Origin: Faecalibacterium sp. UBA1819
GTDB taxonomy: Bacteria > Bacillota > Clostridia > Oscillospirales > Ruminococcaceae
NCBI GenBank assembly: GCA_002315015.1
Contig: DCEX01000005.1
Location: forward strand, 1 to 12,367
DNA length: 12,367 nt
Direction of reading: 5' to 3'
How positions within the stretch are numbered: the stretch's first letter is position 1; each line of letters begins with the position of its first letter. The notes beneath the pieces were generated by a model. That model was not told the DNA's origin and searched no databases. It worked only from the letters and a program-made list of their open reading frames with translations. A program made the translations under genes and the position numbers. This document shows positions 6,791 through 12,367 of the stretch, piece after piece.

Positions 6791-8982
6791 GCCTGTGCCA
6801 GCATCCTTGCCAAGCAGGAAAACCGCTTGTTGCTTTGAATGTTCTGCACCATTTGCGCTACCTCCGAGCGATGTCCCGTCAAAATGCAAAGGTTTTTTGC
6901 GCGTGTCACACCCGTATAAAGCAAGTTGCGGTAACAAAGACGTGGCGGCACATCCATCACCGGAATGACCACAGCCGGAAATTCACTGCCCTGACTTTTA
7001 TGAATCGTAACGGCATAGGCCGGCTCTAATTCACGCAGAAATTCCGACGTATAAACAAGCCGCCTGTCCTCACTGCGCACCGTAACACTGCCCGCGCGAA
7101 CGTCTACTTCCTCAATTACGCCCATATCGCCGTTAAATGCGCCGGCGCCTTCTCCGCCGCCGTCAATGCGCTGAAACGGAATATCATAATTATTTTTCAT
7201 TTGCATAACTTTGTCGCCCTTGCGCAAAATTTTCGCCCCTACTTGCAGCTGCGGCTTATTGGGCGCGGGCGGGTTTAAGCAAGCTTGCAGCATCGGGTTT
7301 AAGGATGCCGCCCCCAACAGCCCGATTTTGGACGGGCAAAGCACCTGAATATCTTCACGCGGGTCATACCCATAGCTTTGGGGCAGCCGCCGCGCCACCA
7401 AATCACACACCAAGTCGGCACAGGCTTGTCCGTCCGATTCCAGCAAAAAGAAATCGCTGTCGCGCGTTCCTTTTTGCGGCGGATTTCCCTCCACAATGCG
7501 GTGTGCATTGGACACAATCAGGCTTTCTGCCGCCTGACGGAAAATCTCGGTTAAGCGCACGGTGGGAATCACGCCCGAGGCAATCATGCCGCCCAGCACA
7601 TTTCCCGCTCCCACGCTGGGGAGCTGGTCTTCATCGCCCACTAAAATCAATTTGCACGACGGCTTGAGCGCAGCCAGCAGACTTTGGAACAGCAATACAT
7701 CCACCATACTCATCTCGTCCACGACAACCGCATCACATTTCAAAGGATTGCGCTCGTGGTGGACAAAGCGCACGGTATCCGCTGCCCCTTGATTGACTTC
7801 CAGCAGACGGTGAATGGTTTTGGCTTCCCTGCCCGTCAGCTCATTAAGCCGTTTTGCCGCGCGTCCGGTGGGCGCAGCCAGTGCCACGCGCTCCCCCCGG
7901 CGCTCCAGCAGCGTTAAAATGGCGTTCACCGTTGTGGTCTTTCCCGTGCCGGGGCCGCCGGTGAGTACCAGCATCTTGCGCGAAACGGCGGCGGCAATGG
8001 CTTTCTTTTGCAGGGGCGCATAGGCAATTCCCTGCGCGCGCTCCATTTCCTCAATTTCCCGTTCACAGTCGTCCGCGCGGTTCGGCTGGCGCACCAGCTC
8101 CAGCAAATGCTGTGCCACGTCGCGTTCTGCACGCCAATACTCCGGCAAATACACATAGCTGCGCTCGTCATAGGTTTCAAAAAACAATTCTTCCCGTTCC
8201 AGCAATTCGTTCATCTGCTGGCGCACGGTGCCTTCCTCCACCTTCAAAAAACCGGCGGTCGCCTTGCTGAGTTTATCGAACGGCAGGCAGGTGTGTCCAT
8301 TGTTCAAATTGTGGCGCATGACATATAAAATACCCGCAACAACCCGTTCACTGGCATCATAGTCCATGCTCATATCTCGCGCAATGGTGTCTGCCACCTG
8401 AAAATCCTGATAGGCGGGGTATCCGCACAAAAGATAGGGGTTTTGCTTAATCAAATCCGCGGTATCCGGCCCATAATGACGGTAAAGTGCAACGGCAGTT
8501 TGCGTCGGCAAATGATATTGCGCCAAACACTGGATGGCTTCCCGCACGCCGAACAGCCGCTTAAACTCCCGGCTGGCCGCCATGGCCTTTTCGGACGTCA
8601 TGCCCTTAATTTGCGTTAAGCGCTCCGGCTCGCTGGCAATCACCTCCAGCGCTTGCTGGCCAAAACGATCCACAATTTTGCCCGCCGTCGCCTTGCCGAT
8701 ATACGGCAGTACACCGCTTGCCAAGTAGCGTTTTATAGCAGAAGCCGTTTCGGGCAAACGCACCTCATAGGCTTCGGCGCGAAACTGCTCGCCAAAATTC
8801 GGATGGGAGGTAAAATAGCCGTGCAGCGTCACTTCCTCGCCCTCACAAATTTCGGCCAGCTCCCCCACTGCTGTGTAAAGCTCCCCTTCCGAGGCCAATT
8901 CCAACACGGTGTAACCCGTTTCCTCATTGCAAAAAATAATGTGTTCCACTGTCCCGCTGAGTGTCTGCAAATTTTGGGACAT
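6787..8982 (-). CDS. recD2: RecD2 DNA helicase (RecD/TraA family, superfamily 1B)
   Basis: A 731-residue 5'-3' DNA helicase of the RecBC-independent type, involved in DNA repair and replication-fork maintenance. The N-terminal region has an OB-like fold (about 5-75) and helix-hairpin-helix-like repeats (about 85-200). The motor shows motif I GGPGTGKTT (342-350), Ia APTGRAAKRL (370-379), II VDEMSMV (421-427), III GDEDQLPSVGAG (449-460), IV LTEIFRQ (477-483) and the C-terminal motifs TIHKSQGSEFP (659-669) and YTGVTRAK (689-696). Length is close to known RecD2 proteins (about 715-800). The ATG at 8982 follows AAGGAG at nine bases. The gene sits 31 bases after a small membrane-protein gene and overlaps comF by four bases, so the three are likely cotranscribed. 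No recB or recC is visible nearby. Confidence 0.97.
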   Translation of the reverse strand: MSQNLQTLSGTVEHIIFCNEETGYTVLELASEGELYTAVGELAEICEGEEVTLHGYFTSHPNFGEQFRAEAYEVRLPETASAIKRYLASGVLPYIGKATAGKIVDRFGQQALEVIASEPERLTQIKGMTSEKAMAASREFKRLFGVREAIQCLAQYHLPTQTAVALYRHYGPDTADLIKQNPYLLCGYPAYQDFQVADTIARDMSMDYDASERVVAGILYVMRHNLNNGHTCLPFDKLSKATAGFLKVEEGTVRQQMNELLEREELFFETYDERSYVYLPEYWRAERDVAQHLLELVRQPNRADDCEREIEEMERAQGIAYAPLQKKAIAAAVSRKMLVLTGGPGTGKTTTVNAILTLLERRGERVALAAPTGRAAKRLNELTGREAKTIHRLLEVNQGAADTVRFVHHERNPLKCDAVVVDEMSMVDVLLFQSLLAALKPSCKLILVGDEDQLPSVGAGNVLGGMIASGVIPTVRLTEIFRQAAESLIVSNAHRIVEGNPPQKGTRDSDFFLLESDGQACADLVCDLVARRLPQSYGYDPREDIQVLCPSKIGLLGAASLNPMLQACLNPPAPNKPQLQVGAKILRKGDKVMQMKNNYDIPFQRIDGGGEGAGAFNGDMGVIEEVDVRAGSVTVRSEDRRLVYTSEFLRELEPAYAVTIHKSQGSEFPAVVIPVMDVPPRLCYRNLLYTGVTRAKNLCILTGHRSEVAQMVQNIQSNKRFSCLARMLAQA

Positions 8983-9013
8983 GTTTTCACGCTCCTTTTT
9001 CAGCCCGCCTGTT

Positions 9014-9331
9014 TCAAACGGAGTGCAGGGCTTCTTCTAATGCCGGGGTTAACTCCTCTGCGGCCACCACACGAATATTCTTCATGCCCGGTTCCCTCAG
9101 ACAGGCGCTTTGCTTTTGCTCGTACACAGCCAGCACGGAAAGCTCCGGCATTCTGCCGCGCACCACCATAACATTTTCCCAAATTTCCTCGGGCGACTCC
9201 CCGCTGATGACCACAACAGCCCGGCGCAAATGCTTTCTCCCGGCAAACCACTGCGCCGCTAAGTCCGACAGATAATATGCCCCTAAAACCGCGAACATGG
9301 TAATGATAATCAAAATAACACCGCTTTCCAT
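9014..9331 (-). CDS. small single-span membrane protein of unknown function
   Basis: I do not recognise this 105-residue protein. One hydrophobic segment (about 4-21) lies near the N-terminus. A basic patch GRKHLRR (31-37) follows, which by the positive-inside rule places the rest in the cytoplasm. The soluble part (about 38-105) alternates strand-like (AVVVISG, LSVLAVY, IRVVAAEEL) and helical (SPEEIWENVMVVRG, PALEEALHS) segments, suggesting a small alpha/beta domain. The start at 9331 has AAGGAGG eight bases upstream. The overlapping frame starting at 9338 has only one base of spacing and an unprotein-like Tyr/His-rich beginning, so it is rejected. It precedes recD2 by 31 bases and probably shares its transcript. 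No enzymatic motif is visible. Confidence 0.8.
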   Translation of the reverse strand: MESGVILIIITMFAVLGAYYLSDLAAQWFAGRKHLRRAVVVISGESPEEIWENVMVVRGRMPELSVLAVYEQKQSACLREPGMKNIRVVAAEELTPALEEALHSV

Positions 9332-9337
9332 CGCTCA

Positions 9338-9375
9338 TTCCTCCTTTTTTTCATCTTATGAGAAAAAAGAGGAAA
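9338..9375 (-). promoter_or_regulatory. imperfect hairpin covering the ribosome binding site of the small membrane-protein gene
   Basis: On the minus strand TTCCTC, T-run and TCAT (9375-9358) pair with ATGA, A-run and GGAGG (9354-9338) around a three-base loop, giving about 14 pairs with single-base bulges. The 3' arm contains AAGGAGG, the ribosome binding site for the gene starting at 9331. The stem is AT-rich and no T-run follows it, so it is not a good terminator. Weak repression of translation start is possible. Confidence 0.4.
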
Positions 9376-9391
9376 TGTGAAAAGCAGAAAA

Positions 9392-11236
9392 CTAATCTAA
9401 ATCATCATGCAGCTCCTGCGCCGGTTTTTCTTTTCCACCGAGCAGTTTTTGCAAGCGTTCAAACGTTTTCGGCTTCATAAAAATCTGCAAGCAAATCCAC
9501 ACCTTTTGCTTGAGCGTTAAGGGCGCTTCAAACGCTTGCTGCAAGGTCATGTGATAGCGCCGCTCATAGTAAAAGTCCAAAATGGCCTTCATGCGAAATT
9601 CAATTTGGTCATAGCGTGTTTTTTCTTTCGTTGCCCAAAGCGACTGTATTTCCTCCAGCATCACGCTTTTGTTCAGCCATTCGTTCACAGCATGTGCATG
9701 GGAGGTACTGAACGCTGTGAAAAATCCGTTTTTCTGTGCGAGCAGCGGGGGCACAAAATCCCAAAGCGGATTCATTCCCTGCATTGCGTTTTCCGGCAAA
9801 ATCAACGCCGAAAGCGCGTCTGTTCTGGCAAAAAACATTCCGCCCCGGGATGCAATTCCCCATTTACCCAAGGGAACCTTGATTCCCATTTCGCGCAGGG
9901 CGCTTTCATAGCGCGGCAAGTTCAGCCCGATTGTCAGCGTTTCCTGATGAGAGGGTGTTAAAGGCACAATCAAGCCGATATTTTCATCTTGCTGCATCGC
10001 AGCCGCACACGGGGCGGGGTGCAGCGCTTCCATTGCAGAAAGCATGGAGGTGGCGTCGGCAAACTGCTCCAGCAAAGGCGGAAGTGCCGTGTGCAGAAAT
10101 AGCAGCCAACGGTATTTTGCTTGGATATCTGCGAGGTGCTGCATCAAATATTCTGCGGGAGAAAGCGCCGTTTCTTCTGCTTCGTGGGGAATCGTAATTT
10201 GCTTGTCCCACGCGCTGCGCAGATGTTCATTGGCGTAAACCACACGGCAAACCGTCCCCTTGGCCAGCTCGTCCAAACGCGGAACAAGCAAGGAGGCCAA
10301 AGCGTCGTGATCAATCATCACCAGCGTGAAAACACCGTCAAGGTCACACGCCGGGCGTTCGTCCGCGCTGACGCAAAGCCCCAGCGCTTCCACACCGCTG
10401 GAAAGCGGCTCAGTGCGCAGAAGATTTTGCATGACCAAAGCGGTGGGGTAATCGGTTTCTTTGCGCAGATAGTCATAAAGCGCCTTCGTCGCCGCACCCT
10501 GCGGACAAGTGGTGTAAATATGGCGCTGTGTCATAAAGTTTTTGCGCTTAAAAAACGGGCAGCCGCGCTCTTTCAGCAGCTCCACGGGCATTCCCATTAA
10601 GGGATAATCGTTCAGCGCTTCTAAATCCTCCGTGTGTACCGCCACATCCCAGCGATATCCCAGCGCTGCAAAATGCTTGGTAAACCGAATTTCATGCTTT
10701 TCTACGGCATCCCAATAGCTATTGATGGCGGGCAGTTCCTGCCAATAGCGCAAAAATTCTTCGGAGTGCAGCATCTTTCCGCGAACGGCGAAAAAGAAGC
10801 TTTGAATGTGCGGCGGAATGGGAATGGTGTCATCCCACGAGGCCGCTTTTGCGCCTTTATGGCGTGTTAAACCCCAAAAATCGACATCTGCTTGCTCCAT
10901 GCGCGAAAACATTTCGTCCAGCGGATACACCGGGCCAAAAATGGTTTGGTTATAAAATAACACCTCATCGTATGTTCCGGCGTTTTCCCGCAGAAAACCC
11001 TCTTTATAGGCGGTAATGTCAAAGCCTTCGTTCGGGCGCTGGATGAGTTCATCACAGCACGCGCACAATGCGGCACGCCCCTCCTCGGTCAGCATTCCGT
11101 TTACCACAATCACTTGTTTTTCGCAAAACGCCCGCACCGCCCGCAGTAAATAGGGCACATAATCATCTACTTGTCCCTGTGCGTCAAAATAAGCAAAAAT
11201 AGCCAAACGGCGCAATGGTTGTTTTTGCATCGTCAT
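9392..11236 (-). CDS. rhamnan synthesis protein F (RgpF)-like glycosyltransferase
   Basis: A 614-residue protein without signal peptide or membrane spans, matching the rhamnan synthesis F family of cell-wall polysaccharide glycosyltransferases. Family-like blocks are LAIFAYFDAQGQVDDYVPYL (11-30), RPNEGFDITAYKEGF (67-81), DEVLFYNQTIFGPVYPLDEM (90-109), DFWGLTRHK (119-127), HIQSFFFAVRG (143-153) and the WDVAVHTEDL and YPLMGMPVELLKERGCPFFKR stretches near 196-231. The second half repeats the theme with GLIVPLTPSHQE and the GKWGIASRGGMFFARTDAL region, ending in a basic/aromatic tail. In streptococci, RgpF helps extend rhamnose-containing polysaccharide; the sugar used here is unknown. An alternative ATG at 11230 has GAGGG at better spacing; the difference is two residues. 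It has its own promoter and no other polysaccharide genes beside it. Confidence 0.88.
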   Translation of the reverse strand: MTMQKQPLRRLAIFAYFDAQGQVDDYVPYLLRAVRAFCEKQVIVVNGMLTEEGRAALCACCDELIQRPNEGFDITAYKEGFLRENAGTYDEVLFYNQTIFGPVYPLDEMFSRMEQADVDFWGLTRHKGAKAASWDDTIPIPPHIQSFFFAVRGKMLHSEEFLRYWQELPAINSYWDAVEKHEIRFTKHFAALGYRWDVAVHTEDLEALNDYPLMGMPVELLKERGCPFFKRKNFMTQRHIYTTCPQGAATKALYDYLRKETDYPTALVMQNLLRTEPLSSGVEALGLCVSADERPACDLDGVFTLVMIDHDALASLLVPRLDELAKGTVCRVVYANEHLRSAWDKQITIPHEAEETALSPAEYLMQHLADIQAKYRWLLFLHTALPPLLEQFADATSMLSAMEALHPAPCAAAMQQDENIGLIVPLTPSHQETLTIGLNLPRYESALREMGIKVPLGKWGIASRGGMFFARTDALSALILPENAMQGMNPLWDFVPPLLAQKNGFFTAFSTSHAHAVNEWLNKSVMLEEIQSLWATKEKTRYDQIEFRMKAILDFYYERRYHMTLQQAFEAPLTLKQKVWICLQIFMKPKTFERLQKLLGGKEKPAQELHDDLD

Positions 11237-11303
11237 CCCTCATCCTACCGTTTTTTGATACGCCGCTTGGAAGGGTTCCTTTTTTGCGCGGCAAACTGTT
11301 TTT

Positions 11304-11332
11304 ATTATACGCTAAAAATCCCATAAGAGCAA
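11304..11332 (-). promoter_or_regulatory. promoter of the RgpF-like glycosyltransferase gene
   Basis: On the minus strand there is a -35 box TTGCTC (11327-11332), a 17-base spacer and a perfect -10 box TATAAT (11304-11309). The predicted start is near 11297, giving an untranslated leader of about 60 nt. It may drive the whole run down to comF, since no good terminator is seen between them. Confidence 0.82.
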
Positions 11333-11532
11333 CCAAAGACCTTTTTCCTTAGCGGAAAAACCGCTCTTTCACTTTACTTGTTTCAATCGCTAAAGTATTA
11401 AATGATTTTTTATTCTTTATTTTTGAATATATTATCGTTTAAAACACTGTAAAAGCAGCGTGAATCGTTATTTTTACAATTTTTAGCACAAAATTGGCGT
11501 TTAAATTTTCATTGCTTTTCGATGGGAAATGC
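11333..11532. other. AT-rich divergent intergenic region, no gene
   Basis: This 200-base stretch separates the glycosyltransferase promoter from the ilvE promoter. I find no plausible coding sequence or RNA gene in it. It contains two mutually exclusive small hairpins at 11342-11365 (TTTTTCC/GGAAAAA or AGCGG/CCGCT) and an inverted repeat TGTAAAA (11448-11454) with TTTTACA (11472-11478). Either could be an operator, but AT-rich sequence yields such repeats by chance. Confidence 0.5.
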
Positions 11533-11561
11533 TTGACGCGGCGCGAAAGTAGTTTTATAAT
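11533..11561 (+). promoter_or_regulatory. sigma-A-type promoter of ilvE
   Basis: There is a -35 box TTGACG (11533-11538), a 17-base spacer and a perfect -10 box TATAAT (11556-11561). It is the strongest promoter match in the window. Transcription should begin near 11568, about 100 bases before the ilvE start codon. Confidence 0.9.
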
Positions 11562-11567
11562 GTTCAA

Positions 11568-11667
11568 AAAAGCGACACGGGCGGCCAAGAGGCACTTCGG
11601 CAGGGAGATTTCCGGCGGAGTACTTGCCCCAAGCTGAGCCCGCCGAGAAAAAAGGAGCCGACCATCC
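11568..11667 (+). promoter_or_regulatory. GC-rich structured 5' leader of ilvE, class not recognised
   Basis: This untranslated leader stands out by base composition from the AT-rich sequence before it. Two main helices can be drawn. GCCAAG (11584-11589) pairs with CTTCGGC (11595-11601) with one bulge. CGGCGG (11613-11618) pairs with CCGCCG (11640-11645) and encloses CTTG (11623-11626) with CAAG (11630-11633). An alternative pairs CGGGC (11578-11582) with GCCCG (11638-11642) and competes with the second helix. AAAGGAG (11651-11656) follows directly as the ribosome binding site. There is no T-run, so control by termination before the gene is unlikely. No T-box, ppGpp/ykkC, SAM or glycine signature is present. 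Confidence 0.5.
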
Positions 11668-12367
11668 ATGCTGGATATCAAGATTCAGAAAACTACTACC
11701 CCGAAAGCGAAGCCGGACGAAAATCGCCTTGGTTTTGGCAATTACTACACCGACCACATGTTTGTGATGGATTATACCGAGAGCCAAGGCTGGCACTCGG
11801 CACGCATTGAGCCGTATCATGCTCTTTCGCTCGACCCGGCCGCCATGGTGTTTCACTATGCACAGGAGAGCTTTGAAGGCTTGAAGGCATACCGCACCAA
11901 AGAAGGCAAAGTGCAGCTTTTCCGCCCGGAAAAGAACGGCGAACGTCTGCAAAGCACACACGAGCGCCTTTGCATTCCCACCATTCCGGTAGAGGATTTT
12001 GTACAGGCAGTCAAAACTCTGGTGGACGTTGACCGCGACTGGGTTCCCTCTGCGGAAGGCACCAGCCTGTACCTGCGCCCGTTCACCATTGCAACGGAGG
12101 CACACCTTGGCGTAAAGCCCAGCGATTCCTATCAATTTTTGGTGATTGCCTCTCCTTCCGGCGCTTATTACGAGGAAGGCTTAAACCCGGTAAAAATTTA
12201 TGTAGAGGATGAATATGTCCGCGCTGCACCGGGCGGCACCGGCTTTATCAAATGCGGCGGAAACTATGCCGCCAGCTTGGCCGGACAGATGAAAGCACAC
12301 GAAATGGGTTACAGCCAAGTGCTGTGGCTGGACGGAATTGAGCGCAAATATGTGGAAGAAGTCGGCA
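11668..12367 (+). CDS. ilvE: branched-chain amino acid aminotransferase, 3' end cut by window
   Basis: The first 233 residues of a PLP-dependent aminotransferase that interconverts leucine, isoleucine and valine with their 2-keto acids. It matches the large, eukaryote-like type II BCAT group: GFGNYYTDHMF (22-32), the block ending FEGLKAYR (69-76), LFRPEKNGERL (84-94, Arg86), LYLRPF (134-139), ASPSGAYY (161-168) and GGTGFIKCGGNYAASL (189-204). Lys195 in that last block is the expected Schiff-base lysine. VLWLDGIERKYVEEVG (218-233) lies at the cut; the rest, typically about 110-130 residues, is outside. AAAGGAG stands about ten bases before the ATG. It is transcribed divergently from the glycosyltransferase gene from a strong promoter with a structured leader. 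It may be biosynthetic or degradative; context here does not decide. Confidence 0.95.
   Translation, partial: MLDIKIQKTTTPKAKPDENRLGFGNYYTDHMFVMDYTESQGWHSARIEPYHALSLDPAAMVFHYAQESFEGLKAYRTKEGKVQLFRPEKNGERLQSTHERLCIPTIPVEDFVQAVKTLVDVDRDWVPSAEGTSLYLRPFTIATEAHLGVKPSDSYQFLVIASPSGAYYEEGLNPVKIYVEDEYVRAAPGGTGFIKCGGNYAASLAGQMKAHEMGYSQVLWLDGIERKYVEEVG

Noticed and set aside
6791..6937. 49-residue N-terminal extension of ComF
   Set aside because: It lies wholly inside recD2 in another frame. The ATG at 6790 gives the normal family start and an ATGA overlap.
9000..9338. 112-residue frame overlapping the small membrane-protein gene
   Set aside because: Its ATG is only one base from AAGGAGG and its product begins with a Tyr/His-rich run. 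The other frame has proper spacing and a clean membrane span.
11504..11518. CodY-like box (AATTTTCWGAAAATT)
   Set aside because: Only about 10 of 15 positions match, in AT-rich sequence where such matches are common by chance.
11560..11637. 25-codon leader-peptide ORF before ilvE
   Set aside because: Its ATG overlaps the -10 box (11556-11561), so it would not be in the transcript from that promoter. It also has no run of Leu, Ile or Val codons and no attenuator T-run follows.
11339..11667. T-box or ppGpp/ykkC riboswitch before ilvE
   Set aside because: Neither the AGGGTGGNACCGCG T-box sequence nor the CTAGGGTTCC/GCCCGGGAG blocks of ykkC-type RNAs are present, and no terminator follows.
11509..12135. 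208-residue open frame opposite ilvE
   Set aside because: It covers the ilvE promoter and conserved BCAT coding sequence in antisense and has no ribosome site or motif support.
1..12367. Mobile elements, CRISPR arrays, prophage or defence genes
   Set aside because: No transposase, integrase, terminal repeats, repeat-spacer pattern or defence-type domains were seen on either strand.

Overview
The window looks like chromosomal DNA from a Firmicute, most likely class Clostridia and perhaps an Oscillospiraceae/Ruminococcaceae-type gut anaerobe. The evidence is strong AGGAGG-type ribosome binding sites, consensus sigma-A promoters with 17-base spacers, AT-rich gaps between moderately GC-rich genes, a lysine riboswitch, a RecD2-ComF gene pair and a type II branched-chain aminotransferase. 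The taxonomic placement is inference. I see no insertion sequence, prophage, CRISPR array or integration scar. Most of the content is housekeeping and transport.

Left end (1-1950, all minus strand): the first 22 bases of a tRNA-Leu gene with its own promoter, preceded by a class B penicillin-binding protein (GTG start). Next (1881-4853, minus strand) is a three-gene polar amino-acid ABC transporter operon in the order lipoprotein binding protein, permease, ATPase, closed by an intrinsic terminator. Its leader carries a full promoter, a five-helix lysine riboswitch and a rho-independent terminator before the first gene. This identifies the system as a lysine importer switched off by lysine.

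Middle (4958-6096, plus strand): a Gfo/Idh/MocA-family oxidoreductase resembling dihydrodiol dehydrogenases, transcribed divergently from the transporter. It ends in a branched, bidirectional terminator shared with the convergent comF gene.

Right-centre (6119-11332, minus strand): one long co-directional run of a rhamnan-synthesis-F-like glycosyltransferase, a 105-residue single-span membrane protein of unknown function, the helicase recD2 and the phosphoribosyltransferase-like comF. comF overlaps recD2 by four bases. No convincing terminator separates the glycosyltransferase from the rest, so read-through is possible.

Right end (11333-12367, plus strand): an AT-rich divergent control region, a near-consensus promoter, a GC-rich structured leader of about 100 nt that I could not match to a known riboswitch class, and the 5' two-thirds of ilvE, cut by the window edge.

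The best-supported regulatory discovery is the lysine riboswitch. The least explained elements are the ilvE leader, the small membrane protein with its ribosome binding site inside a hairpin, and the 60-residue charged tail on the lysine permease.
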